A stretch of 64,000 nucleotides of DNA from SCUS01 sp966211675 (GTDB lineage: Bacteria > Myxococcota_A > Polyangia > Polyangiales > Ga0077539), in contig CBIHPK010000002.1 of NCBI GenBank assembly GCA_966211675.1, forward strand, positions 109,975 to 173,974, written 5' to 3'. Below, in pieces: positions 12,061-21,276 of the stretch; position 1 is the stretch's first letter, and each line of letters opens with the position of its first letter. Under the pieces are notes generated by a model, which was given only the letters and a program-made list of their open reading frames with translations, was not told the DNA's origin and did no database searches. Position numbers and translations under genes: made by a program.

Positions 12061-13359
12061 ATGCTGGACCTACGATTTGTGGTGGAGCACCTCGACGAGG
12101 TGCGGGCTTCTCTCGGTCGCCGGGGACCGCTCCCGCCCGGCTTCGATCGCATCACCGAGCTGGCGCAGGCCCGCCGCGAGGCGATCCTGGCGGGCGAGGC
12201 GAAGAAGCGCGCGGTCAACGAGGCGAGCGCGGGCTTCGCGAAGCTGGCCAAGGGCTCCCCCGAGCAGGCGGCCGCGAGGGCGGCGTCGAGGGCGCTCGGG
12301 GAGGAGGCCGCGGGCTTCGAGCGCGTGCAGAAGGCCGCCGAGGCCGAGATCGAAGATCTGCTGCTGCGCATGCCCAACATGGCCGACGCGTCGGTGCCCG
12401 ACGGCGAGTCCGCGGAGCAGAACGTCGTGGTGCGAAGCTGGGGCGAGAAGCCCGTGCTGGCCTTTACGCCGCGAGAGCACTTCGACCTCGGCGAGGCCCT
12501 GGGCATCCTCGATTTCGAGCGCGCCTCGAAGCTCTCCGGCCCGCGCTTCAGCGTGCTCTGGGGCGCCGGCGCGGCGATGGAGCGCGCGCTCGTGCAGTTC
12601 ATGCTCGACACGCACGTGCACGACCACGGTTACACCGAGGTGTATCCGCCGTTCATGGTGAGGGCCGAGGCGCTGCGGGGCACTGGCAACCTGCCCAAGT
12701 TCGAGGCCGACCTCTTCAAGATCGCGGGCGACGGCGAGCGGGCCCACGACCTCTATCTGATCCCGACCGCGGAGGTGCCGGTGACCAACCTGCACTCGGG
12801 CGAGATCCTCGACGACGCGACGCTGCCGCGGCGCTACGTCGCCTTCACGCCGTGCTTCCGCAGCGAGGCCGGGTCCGCCGGGCGGGACACGCGCGGCCTG
12901 ATCCGGCAGCACCAGTTCGACAAGGTCGAGGTCGTCCACCTCGAGCGGCCCGAGGAGAGCGAAGCGGCGCACGAGCGGCTGACGGGGGCGGCGGAGTCGA
13001 TCCTGCAGCGCCTCGGGCTGCACTACCGCGTGGTGCTGCTCTGCACCGGCGACATGAGCGTGAACTCTCGCAAGACCTACGACATCGAGGTCTGGCTGCC
13101 GGGGCAGAACGCCTACCGGGAGATCTCGTCGTGCTCGAACTTCGGGGATTTCCAGGCCCGCCGGGCGGGGCTGAAGTACCGCCCCGCGGGCGACTCGAAG
13201 GCGAAGCCGCGGCTGCTGCACACGCTCAACGGCTCGGCGCTGGCGGTGGGTCGCACGCTCGTGGCCATTCTCGAGCAGTACCAGCAGCGGGACGGCAGCG
13301 TGGTGGTCCCGGAGGTGCTGCGGCCGTACATGCGAGGGCTCGAGCGCATCACGCGCTGA
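12061..13359 (+). CDS. serS: Seryl-tRNA synthetase
   Basis: Class II synthetase that charges tRNA-Ser (and tRNA-Sec where present) with serine. The 432 residues fit the family. An N-terminal coiled-coil arm spans about residues 30-105 (ITELAQARREAILAGEAKKR... AAEAEIEDLLLRMPN). Motif 2 is FRSEAGSAGRDTRGLIRQHQ near 265-284, and motif 3 is NGSALAVGRTLVAILE near 390-405. A GAAGGGAG ribosome site lies just before the ATG, 21 bases after the preceding lipoprotein stop, so read-through expression is possible. It converges with the prepilin peptidase gene, with only 15 bases between stops. Confidence 0.98.
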   Translation: MLDLRFVVEHLDEVRASLGRRGPLPPGFDRITELAQARREAILAGEAKKRAVNEASAGFAKLAKGSPEQAAARAASRALGEEAAGFERVQKAAEAEIEDLLLRMPNMADASVPDGESAEQNVVVRSWGEKPVLAFTPREHFDLGEALGILDFERASKLSGPRFSVLWGAGAAMERALVQFMLDTHVHDHGYTEVYPPFMVRAEALRGTGNLPKFEADLFKIAGDGERAHDLYLIPTAEVPVTNLHSGEILDDATLPRRYVAFTPCFRSEAGSAGRDTRGLIRQHQFDKVEVVHLERPEESEAAHERLTGAAESILQRLGLHYRVVLLCTGDMSVNSRKTYDIEVWLPGQNAYREISSCSNFGDFQARRAGLKYRPAGDSKAKPRLLHTLNGSALAVGRTLVAILEQYQQRDGSVVVPEVLRPYMRGLERITR

Positions 13360-13374
13360 GCGGGCCGGAGCGGG

Positions 13375-14367
13375 CTACTGCCCTCGCAGCAGCGAGAGGT
13401 AGGCCTGCATCAGGCGGTCGCCGCCGAGCATGTACTCGATCGCCCCGAGCGCCAGGAAGGGACCGAAGGGGATCATGGTCCGCATCAGCGGCTCTGGTCC
13501 CTCGTCGGTCGCGGCCAGGTCGGTCTCGCCGACGTGATCCTCTTCGTCGTCCGAGGGGCCGAGCCTCCACCCGGTGACGCGCGAGACGAGGGCCAGGAAC
13601 TTCTCCGAGAACGACTCGACGTCGTAGTCGAGGTCGTCGGGGTCGATGTCGGGGGCGAGCTTCCACCCGGTGACGCGCGCCAGCAGGGTCGCGAGGATGC
13701 CCTGCATCGACCCGAGGAAGAGCGCGAACAGCACCGCGTGGGGGCCGAGCAGCGCGCCCACCATGGCGAGGAGCTTCACGTCTCCGAGGCCCATGCCGTC
13801 GCGCTTCAGGAAGCGATCCCAGACGAAGTAGAACGCGTACGGGATGCCGGCGCCGAGGGCGATGCCGAGGAGCGAGGCCCTCCAGCCGATGCCCGGGAGC
13901 ATGAGGCTGGCGGCAAAGCCCAGGACCGTGCCGCCCAGGGTGATGAAGTCCGGGAGGAGGAGCTTCTGCAGGTCGATGAAGGAGGCCGTCAGCAGCCCCC
14001 AGGCGAAGGCGAAGCGCACGAAGAAGAGCGCGAGGAACACCGGCAGCGCGAGGTCGACCTGCGAGCGCAGCAGCAGCTCGACCAGGGCGAGCGCCGAGAC
14101 CGCGTACATCGCCTCGATGAGCGCGTAGCGGGGCGAGATGGGGGCCTTGCAGTCGCGGCATCGACCGCGCAGCCAGAGCCACGCGAGGATGGGCACGTTG
14201 TCGTAGGGCCGCACCGGCTTCTGGCAGTGGGGGCAGTGGGACCCTGGCCGCACGACCGAGTGTCGGGGCCATCGATGGACGACGACGGTGGCGAAGCTCC
14301 CCCAGATCGCGCCCCAGGCGAAGGCGAACACACGGAAGAACCAGGCCGGGAGATCGGCTGCGGTCAT
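13375..14367 (-). CDS. pilD: Type IV prepilin peptidase / methylase with internal duplication
   Basis: Membrane aspartic protease (family A24) that trims and N-methylates type IV prepilins and type II secretion pseudopilins. Two zinc-type pairs are present, CPHC and CRDC, as in the methylase-containing class. The catalytic aspartates are in SFIDLQKLLLPD and GMGLGDVKLL. Several membrane helices are evident. Unusual is an acidic cytoplasmic insertion before the last helix, in which RVTGWKLAP and RVTGWRLGP occur about 32 residues apart. The ATG overlaps the stop of the TPR gene as ATGA (14364-14367), so the two are coupled. It probably serves the pil genes near 22-28 kb; no pilin gene is present in the window. 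Confidence 0.94.
   Translation of the reverse strand: MTAADLPAWFFRVFAFAWGAIWGSFATVVVHRWPRHSVVRPGSHCPHCQKPVRPYDNVPILAWLWLRGRCRDCKAPISPRYALIEAMYAVSALALVELLLRSQVDLALPVFLALFFVRFAFAWGLLTASFIDLQKLLLPDFITLGGTVLGFAASLMLPGIGWRASLLGIALGAGIPYAFYFVWDRFLKRDGMGLGDVKLLAMVGALLGPHAVLFALFLGSMQGILATLLARVTGWKLAPDIDPDDLDYDVESFSEKFLALVSRVTGWRLGPSDDEEDHVGETDLAATDEGPEPLMRTMIPFGPFLALGAIEYMLGGDRLMQAYLSLLRGQ
13566..13679 (-). repeat. 18-bp direct repeat inside the prepilin peptidase gene
   Basis: An identical 18-base stretch containing CACCCGGTGACG lies at 13566-13583 and 13662-13679, 96 bp apart and therefore in phase. It encodes the repeated RVTGW element and marks a tandem duplication with diverged flanks. Confidence 0.8.
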
Positions 14368-15134
14368 CCGGCGGGGGTGGGCGGGCTCGTCGGCGGCGAC
14401 GAAGGAGTCTGGGGCGGGGCTCGCAGCGCGCGCAGGCAGAGCCGGGCGCGGCGGAGCTCGTTCGCCAGGGTGACCGCCCGCATCGGGTCGTGCTGGTTGC
14501 GGCGGATGAAGATCACCAGGTGCCGGCGGGCTCGCCGTCGATCGCCGGTCGCGGCGTAGAGCAGGCCGAGGACGTAGCGACCGAAGCCCTCGCCGCAGCG
14601 CGCGGACTCGAGCTCGTCGATGCGCTCGTCCAGGTCGTCGATGTCCGAGGGCGCTTCGCCCGCGTCGAGGCGAACGAGCGCGGCGTAGGCCCGGTGCAGG
14701 GCGCGCGTGGTGGTCGACCAGCGGACGGCGCGGTCGAGGGCGCTGAGGGCCTCCTCGGACTGTTCGGCGTGGTGGAGGGCGATGCCCACGGAGAACCAGT
14801 GCATGCCGCGGCGCGAGGCCGGGGCGTTGCGGGCCGCGATGCGATAGGCCTGGGCGGCGCGCATCCACCAGCCCAGGGTGAGGCAGGCGCGGCCGAGGTC
14901 GACGTGGGCAATCTCCTGGGCGACCCCGAGGCGGACCATCTTGCGGGCGACGGCGTGGGCCGAGCGCACCCGGCGCGCATAGAGGTGGGAGCGATAAATC
15001 TCGCGCAGGAGCAGGACGCGCGTCTCGGCGTCGACCCGATCGGAGGCGTAGCGGAGCCCCTTCTCGGCGTAGACGGCTGCGGCATCGGGTGACCCGGTGT
15101 GGAGCGCCAGACGGAGGTAGTCGTCTGCCGTCAT
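14364..15134 (-). CDS. TPR-repeat protein coupled to prepilin peptidase
   Basis: Soluble helical-repeat protein of 256 residues; exact role unknown. Degenerate tetratricopeptide repeats run through the sequence, for instance ARACLTLGWWMRAAQAYRIAA, SVGIALHHAEQSEEALSALDRA and YVLGLLYAATGDRRRARRHL. The C-terminus is a Pro/Ser/Thr tail. ATG at 15134 was preferred over a GTG 18 bases earlier because GAGGAAG, a good ribosome site, occupies that stretch. Its TGA overlaps the ATG of the prepilin peptidase, so it may scaffold or assist pilus or secretion assembly; this is inference from position. A possible extended -10 promoter lies at 15162-15170. Confidence 0.82.
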   Translation of the reverse strand: MTADDYLRLALHTGSPDAAAVYAEKGLRYASDRVDAETRVLLLREIYRSHLYARRVRSAHAVARKMVRLGVAQEIAHVDLGRACLTLGWWMRAAQAYRIAARNAPASRRGMHWFSVGIALHHAEQSEEALSALDRAVRWSTTTRALHRAYAALVRLDAGEAPSDIDDLDERIDELESARCGEGFGRYVLGLLYAATGDRRRARRHLVIFIRRNQHDPMRAVTLANELRRARLCLRALRAPPQTPSSPPTSPPTPAG

Positions 15135-15161
15135 GGGTCGCTGCTTCCTCACGATCCAAAA

Positions 15162-15170
15162 CCTATAGCA
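15162..15170 (-). promoter_or_regulatory. Possible extended -10 promoter for the TPR-pilD operon
   Basis: Read on the minus strand this is TGCTATAGG, an extended -10 type element 28 bases before the ATG. No good -35 hexamer occurs 17 bases upstream. It is one of few AT-rich spots in the region. Confidence 0.3.
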
Positions 15171-15290
15171 GTTTCAAGCTCTCCCGGACACGAACCTTTA
15201 CTGGTGGACTGAGTCCGCCGACAGGGAATGTCACTCCAGGGGGCGCTGCTTTCGCCTGCATTTCCCAGGGGATCACCGGTCGCGTCGGGC

Positions 15291-15310
15291 CTGGAACGCT
15301 GGAGTTCCAG
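15291..15310. repeat. Perfect inverted repeat in intergenic region
   Basis: Arms CTGGAAC and GTTCCAG are separated by six bases (GCTGGA). The symmetry suits a dimeric repressor site or a small hairpin. A further copy of the ACTCCAG half-motif occurs near 15232-15238. Confidence 0.45.
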
Positions 15311-15445
15311 CGACTGTGGCCCGTCAGCACGGGCCCCGCAGCGGAGCGCGAACGCTTCCGTTGGCGGGCCCGGTAGGGGTACACTTTCGCCCTGCACCGG
15401 GAGAGCTCTGAGCGGAGGGGGCGCCCGAAGGGAACGAGCGGGAGG

Positions 15446-16234
15446 TCAGTTCGCCGGGCCGACCCACCGGATGAGGCAGGCGGTGATGTTGTCCGGTCCG
15501 CCGTTCTCGTTGGCGCGGCCGATGAGCCGGGAGGCCGCGGCCTTGAGGTCGTTCTTGTTCTCCTCGACGAGGCGGAGGAGCTCCGGGTCGGGCACCGGCC
15601 CGGAGAGGCCGTCGGAGCAGAGCAGGTAGATGTCCCCGGGGTTCGGGTGGTCGAGCTTGGAGTCGACCTTCACCGAGTCCTTCATGCCGAGCGCGCGAAC
15701 GATGACGTTCTTGTGGGGGAAGTTGGCGATCTCCTCCTCCGTGAGCTTGCGCATCTTCAGGTAGTCGTTGAGCAGCGAGTGGTCTTCGGTGAGCTGCTCG
15801 ATGGCGCCGTTGCGGATGCGGTACACCCGCGAGTCGCCGACGTGCCCGACGATGATGCCCTCGCGCACGGCGAGGCAGACCACCAGGGTCGTGCCCATGC
15901 CGCGGTAGCGGGGCTCGCGCTGCGCGGCCTCGAAGATGCGCAGGTTGGCCAGCTTCACCGCGGTGATGAGCCGGTTCTCCTCGTAGCTCCGCTGCTTGTC
16001 CATCTTGTACGGCCAGGTCGCGTCGGGGTCCTTCGCGGTGGCCTCGAAGAACTCCCGCATCGCGTCGATGGCCATCTTCGAGGCGACCTCGCCGGAGGCG
16101 TGACCGCCCATCCCGTCGGCGACGATCACGAGGTTCTCCTCGGAGACGATCGAGAAGTTGTCCTCGTTGTGTGTGCGCTTCATGCCGACGTTGGTCTCGC
16201 CGATCAATTCCATGCGCACGGGGTGGCCTGGCAC
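15446..16234 (-). CDS. PP2C-type serine/threonine protein phosphatase
   Basis: Metal-dependent protein phosphatase (PrpC/Stp type) of 262 residues that removes phosphate from Ser/Thr in kinase-signalling circuits. All core motifs are present: RTHNEDN, VADGMGGHASGE, GHVGDSRVYR, CSDGLSG and GGPDNIT, with the metal-binding aspartates intact. There is no membrane anchor, so it is cytosolic. The GTG at 16234 was chosen because AGGGAG lies about eight bases before it; an ATG seven codons later has none. Candidate clients are the products of the two Hanks-type kinase genes in this window, though neither is adjacent. A plausible sigma-70 promoter lies at 16291-16318. Confidence 0.95.
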   Translation of the reverse strand: MPGHPVRMELIGETNVGMKRTHNEDNFSIVSEENLVIVADGMGGHASGEVASKMAIDAMREFFEATAKDPDATWPYKMDKQRSYEENRLITAVKLANLRIFEAAQREPRYRGMGTTLVVCLAVREGIIVGHVGDSRVYRIRNGAIEQLTEDHSLLNDYLKMRKLTEEEIANFPHKNVIVRALGMKDSVKVDSKLDHPNPGDIYLLCSDGLSGPVPDPELLRLVEENKNDLKAAASRLIGRANENGGPDNITACLIRWVGPAN

Positions 16235-16290
16235 GTCGCGCTCCCTTGGTTTTCCGCGGGAGAACGCTTCCTCCCGATCTATCGGCGAAA

Positions 16291-16318
16291 GCTATCCCGA
16301 GTGCTTTCGGCGCGTCAA
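16291..16318 (-). promoter_or_regulatory. Possible sigma-70 promoter of the PP2C gene
   Basis: On the minus strand TTGACG (16318-16313) and GATAGC (16296-16291) are spaced by 16 bases, placing transcription start about 50 bases before the GTG start. The -10 is a weak match. Confidence 0.4.
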
Positions 16319-16343
16319 CACAACACGCAGAGCGCCGACGCGC

Positions 16344-17279
16344 TCACGCTGCGAGGAAGTCGTTCACCGCGCGAACGAAGGCCGCGGGCTGCTCGATGAA
16401 CGGCAGGTGCCCCGCGGCGGCGAGCTCGTGGTAGCGCCCGTGCGGGAGCAGCTCCGCGAGGGCGCGGCTCTCCTCCGGGCGGAAGGTGAGGTCGTCGTCG
16501 CCCGACAGGACGAGCGTCGGGGCGCGCACCTCGGAGGCGAAGGTTCGCGCGTCGAAGCGCTGCGCCGCGGCGAGGAAGTTGGCGTCGGCCTCGGCGCGGT
16601 ACCGCATCGACCTCGCCATGGCCTCGATGGTCGCGTCGCTCGGGGGGCGGTGCCACCACATGCGCCCGAGGCCTCGGAAGAGGCGGGGCAGAGAGTGCGG
16701 GTCGCGGAGCGTTCCCTGTGGGGTGGAGAGCGACTGGATGGCGGCCCATCCGGCCTCGCCGAGCGCCTCGCGTGAGCGCCTCGCCACCGCGCGGACCTGC
16801 TCGCCGTCGCGGAGCGGATCGACCAGCACAAGCCGCCGGATGACCTCCGGGTGGCGCGCCGCGAGGGTGAGCGCGATGGCCGCGCCGAAGTCGTGGGCGA
16901 TGAGGTCGACGGAGCCTTCGCCGCGAGCGCGGGCGAGCTCCACCAGGTCGGCCGCGGCGTCGGGCAGGGTGTATCCCTCGGCCTCGGGCGGCGGCGTCGA
17001 GCGCCCATGCCCGCGCAGGTCGACGTAGACGAGCGGCGCGGCGGCCGCGAGCGGGTCGAGCCAGGGGCGCAGGTACGTGTGGTCGAGCCCGGGCCCGCCG
17101 TGGAGCACCCAGCGCGCGGTGCGCCCGGGGCCGGGGAGCTCGACGGTGTGGAGCGTGACCGACGAGAGGCGCACGTCGCGGGTGCGGGCGATGACGGCGC
17201 CCGGAGCGGGCGAGCCGCGTCGGCAGGCGAGGGCGCAGGAGGCGAGGCCCGCGAGGAGCTGGCGGCGGCGGAGCAACAT
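16344..17279 (-). CDS. Alpha/beta hydrolase lipoprotein with Asp nucleophile
   Basis: Exported hydrolase of 311 residues; substrate unknown. The signal MLLRRRQLLAGLASCALAC ends in a lipobox-like ALAC, with an Arg-rich n-region that could also suit Tat export. The oxyanion motif HGGPG (60-64) is typical of proline iminopeptidases, but the nucleophile elbow reads IAHDFGAAIA with Asp130 where peptidases have Ser. An Asp in H-D-[WF]-G is the mark of epoxide hydrolases and haloalkane dehalogenases. The triad is completed by Asp261-263 (SGDDDLTF) and His291 (AAGHLPF). It therefore likely acts through an alkyl-enzyme ester. It is divergent from the uracil-DNA glycosylase gene. Confidence 0.88.
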   Translation of the reverse strand: MLLRRRQLLAGLASCALACRRGSPAPGAVIARTRDVRLSSVTLHTVELPGPGRTARWVLHGGPGLDHTYLRPWLDPLAAAAPLVYVDLRGHGRSTPPPEAEGYTLPDAAADLVELARARGEGSVDLIAHDFGAAIALTLAARHPEVIRRLVLVDPLRDGEQVRAVARRSREALGEAGWAAIQSLSTPQGTLRDPHSLPRLFRGLGRMWWHRPPSDATIEAMARSMRYRAEADANFLAAAQRFDARTFASEVRAPTLVLSGDDDLTFRPEESRALAELLPHGRYHELAAAGHLPFIEQPAAFVRAVNDFLAA

Positions 17280-17401
17280 GACCGGCAAGAGGGTCTCGGG
17301 AGGGTGAGCGAAGTGGAGCCGCGCCGCCAGGAAGCGGGAGGAGGGAGGAGAGCTCCCGAAGAGTGGAGCCGCACCGGCGCGCGATGCTACGACCAGCAGC
17401 G

Positions 17402-18310
17402 ATGGATCCGTCGCCCAGGGATGAGATGCTCCAATTGCTCCGCGACCTCGGCGCACAGCTCGCGTGGCAGCGGGACGCCGGCCTCCTGGACGCGCCCTCG
17501 CAGGGGCCCATGCCCGAGGCGCGCCCGCCCGCTCCGCCGGTGGCCGTCGCTCCGCCGGTGGTCGTGGCCGTCGCTCCGCCAGTGGCTGTCGCTCCGTCGG
17601 TCGTGGCGGTCGCTCCGTCGGTCGTGGCGGTCGCTCCGCCTCCGCTTGCGGCGCCGGTCTTAGCGGACCCGGTAAGGATCGCTCCCGCGGCGACGCCGGT
17701 CGCAGCCGCGAGCGTCGAGGGTCGCGCCGGGGCGCTGCGGGTGATCCAGGACGAGGTGAAGGCATGCCGAGCGTGCGCCCTCGCGGCGAAGCGGACGCAG
17801 ACGGTGTTCGCCCGAGGCAACCCCGACGCTCGCCTCTGCTTCATCGGCGAGGGGCCGGGCGCCGACGAGGACCGTACGGGCCTGCCCTTCGTCGGGGTCG
17901 CGGGGCAGCTCCTCGACCGGATCATCGCCGCGATGCGGCTGACCGAGGATCAGGTCTACATCGCCAACATCGTGAAGTGTCGGCCGCCCAACAACCGCGT
18001 GCCCTACGACGAGGAGATGTCGGCGTGCACGCCCTTCCTGCTGCGGCAGCTGGAGGTGGTGAAGCCCGAGGTGATCGTGGCGCTCGGCAAGACGGCCGCG
18101 GGGTTCCTGCTGGACGAGAAGGGGACGATGACTTCCATGCGAGGGCGCTGGCACTCGTGGAAGGGGGTTCCGGTGATGCCCACGTGGCACCCGTCGTATG
18201 TGCTGCGGGTGCGCGACGACCCGAAGAGCACCGCCCGCGCCGAGGTCTGGACGGACATGAAGCTGGTGCTCGAGCGGCTCGGGTTGCCCGTGCCCTCGGC
18301 GCGTGGTTGA
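17402..18310 (+). CDS. udg: Family 4 uracil-DNA glycosylase with iron-sulfur cluster
   Basis: Removes uracil from DNA, starting base-excision repair. The catalytic domain occupies about residues 110-302. Motif A is GEGPGADEDRTGLPFVG and the C-terminal motif is TWHPSYVLR. Four cysteines for a 4Fe-4S cluster are Cys122 and Cys125 (CRAC), Cys193 (KCRPPN) and Cys209 (SACTPF), the family 4 spacing. In front lies an unusual 100-residue extension: a short helix (DEMLQLLRDLGAQLAWQ) and a linker of Ala-Pro-Val repeats. ATG 17402 was chosen because it opens this helix; an earlier in-frame start adds Arg-rich sequence overlapping the divergent promoter region. The acidic-protein gene follows eight bases after the stop. 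Confidence 0.95.
   Translation: MDPSPRDEMLQLLRDLGAQLAWQRDAGLLDAPSQGPMPEARPPAPPVAVAPPVVVAVAPPVAVAPSVVAVAPSVVAVAPPPLAAPVLADPVRIAPAATPVAAASVEGRAGALRVIQDEVKACRACALAAKRTQTVFARGNPDARLCFIGEGPGADEDRTGLPFVGVAGQLLDRIIAAMRLTEDQVYIANIVKCRPPNNRVPYDEEMSACTPFLLRQLEVVKPEVIVALGKTAAGFLLDEKGTMTSMRGRWHSWKGVPVMPTWHPSYVLRVRDDPKSTARAEVWTDMKLVLERLGLPVPSARG
17591..17632 (+). repeat. Perfect 21-bp tandem repeat in the glycosylase linker
   Basis: Two exact copies of a 21-base unit (17591-17611, 17612-17632) encode part of an APSVVAV-type linker. Less exact relatives extend back to about 17530. Exact identity suggests recent slippage. Confidence 0.8.
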
Positions 18311-18318
18311 TCCGGTCC

Positions 18319-18765
18319 ATGACCTCCGCCGCCAAGACCCGACCCGACGACGACGAGCTCCCCGACCTCGCGCCGCTCGACACCGACGAGGGCGTGGTCG
18401 AGGTCCCCGACGAGCTCCGCCCCGACGCGTGGGACGACAGCCTCGAAGGGGATGACGACGTCGTGGGCGTCGACCCCGGCGCGCTGGCCGTGGTGGCCTT
18501 CGACGACGACACGCCGGGCGAGGACGACCAGGGCTCGCCGGACGATCCGATCGACGCCCTGCCCGAGGACGACCGCGGGAGGTGGGTCGGCGACGAGGAG
18601 CGACCGGGCGACGACGTGGCGGAGATCGACGAGCCCCCGGGCGACCAGCCCGACGGCGGCGAGGACGGCCCGACGCGCGACCCCTACGACGAGGTCGACA
18701 CCGCGCTGCCCGCGCTCGACGACGGCGACGACGAAGAGGGGCCGACGGACGAGCCGCCCGCGTAG
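18319..18765 (+). CDS. Very acidic small protein downstream of uracil-DNA glycosylase
   Basis: A 148-residue protein of unknown function, with 39 Asp and 16 Glu against only seven Lys/Arg (about 37% acidic). It has no membrane segment and no cysteine, and is probably largely disordered with many Asp-Pro-Gly turns. It starts eight bases after the glycosylase stop, so it is likely co-transcribed. Strongly acidic partners of DNA enzymes can be DNA mimics (the phage uracil-glycosylase inhibitor is one), which makes the neighbour suggestive; there is no sequence likeness I can claim. The last 82 bases overlap the 3' end of the convergent flippase gene, so its extreme C-terminus is doubtful. Confidence 0.65.
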   Translation: MTSAAKTRPDDDELPDLAPLDTDEGVVEVPDELRPDAWDDSLEGDDDVVGVDPGALAVVAFDDDTPGEDDQGSPDDPIDALPEDDRGRWVGDEERPGDDVAEIDEPPGDQPDGGEDGPTRDPYDEVDTALPALDDGDDEEGPTDEPPA

Positions 18766-19727
18766 GGCGGGATGTCGATGTCGTCGCGGTGGCGGTCGTA
18801 GTGGCGGCGAAACCACGCGAGCGCGAGCGCGCCGAGCACCACCGCGAACCAGAGCGTGGCGAGCCGGCAGAGCAGCGTCCCGGCCTTGGCGGCGGGCGCG
18901 GGGATGGCGCCGTGGGAGAGCGCGACGAGCAGCGAGATCATGGTGATCTCCGCGCCGCCGACGCCGCCCGGGAGCATCGCGACGGCGCCCGCGAGGGTGG
19001 AGGTCGCGTACACGAAGGACGCGAGCGACAGCGGCGCCGGGGTGCCGAGGCCGACGAGGATGACCCAGAGCCCGAGGGCCTCGAGCGCCCACGCGAGCAC
19101 GGAGATCGCGGTCGGCAGCAGCAGGGCCTTCGGCGAGGCGAGAATGCGCAGCGCGTCGTAGGCGTCGCGCACCTTCGGCGAGAGGCGGCGGCCGACGGCG
19201 AAGCGCTCGGTGAGCGAGATCACCCACTCGCCGAGCGGGCGGACGAGCACGAAGAGCATCAGTGCGACGACGAGCGAGGAGGCCGCGAGCGCGACGATCC
19301 AGCCGCCGGGGAAGAGCAGGCCGCCGAGGGCGACCATGGCGATGAGCGAGATGAGGTCCGTGAGGCGGTCGGCGATGACGATGGGCGCGGTGCGGGCGAT
19401 GGGGTAGCCGCGGGCGCTGGCGAGGAGCGCGCTCTTGAAGACCTCGCCGGCCTTGGCGGGGGTCACGGACATCGCGAAGCCCGCGACGTAGATGCAGAAG
19501 CTCTCCGCCAGCGGGACGTCGCGGATGCCCAGCAGGCGCAGGTAGAAGTCCCACTTGAAGAAGCGGAGCGCGTAGTTGCCGAGCGAGAGCGCGAGGGAGG
19601 CGGCGAAGGTCCACCAGGCGAAGGTGGAGAGCGTGGCCCGGAGGGCGCGCACGTCGCCGAGCAGCGCGATGGCGCCGTAGAGCAGCGCGACGGCGAGCAC
19701 CACGGCGAGGATGCGTTTGGTGTTCAT
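18684..19727 (-). CDS. Lysylphosphatidylglycerol synthase TM / flippase-like membrane protein
   Basis: Integral inner-membrane protein of 347 residues of the UPF0104 or LPG-synthase transmembrane family, whose members move or modify lipids. Conserved elements include NYALRFFKWDFYLRLLGI, AGFAMSVTPAKAGEVFKS and the glycine-rich MLPGGVGGAEITMISLLV. About eight hydrophobic helices are visible. The C-terminal 27 residues are a Ser-rich tail read from the strand opposite the acidic gene, so the natural end may be earlier in function if not in frame. Its ATG is 28 bases after the stop of the FHA-sigma-54 activator gene, suggesting an operon. Substrate cannot be read. Confidence 0.88.
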   Translation of the reverse strand: MNTKRILAVVLAVALLYGAIALLGDVRALRATLSTFAWWTFAASLALSLGNYALRFFKWDFYLRLLGIRDVPLAESFCIYVAGFAMSVTPAKAGEVFKSALLASARGYPIARTAPIVIADRLTDLISLIAMVALGGLLFPGGWIVALAASSLVVALMLFVLVRPLGEWVISLTERFAVGRRLSPKVRDAYDALRILASPKALLLPTAISVLAWALEALGLWVILVGLGTPAPLSLASFVYATSTLAGAVAMLPGGVGGAEITMISLLVALSHGAIPAPAAKAGTLLCRLATLWFAVVLGALALAWFRRHYDRHRDDIDIPPYAGGSSVGPSSSSPSSSAGSAVSTSS

Positions 19728-19755
19728 GTCGTCGGTGGGAGGAAGGGAGGGACGG

Positions 19756-21171
<1,416 letters not shown>

Positions 21172-21276
21172 GCGCGGATTCTGCCACCGAGCGCGGCCGC
21201 AAGACAGAGCCATCGCCCGCCCTGGCGACGAGCGCGGCGCCACTTCGGCGAGGCGGGTGGTGTTAGTCTCCGCGCC

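Larger units (their letters stand above)
15135..15445. other. 311-bp gene-free stretch between two minus-strand genes
   Basis: No convincing gene on either strand. It is less GC-rich at its left end, holds a possible extended -10 element at 15162-15170, and contains a perfect inverted repeat at 15291-15310. The remainder shows nothing I can assign. Confidence 0.6.

Noticed and set aside
15163..15384. Small minus-strand gene in the intergenic stretch
   Set aside because: No ribosome site, no coding character, and no recognisable sequence.
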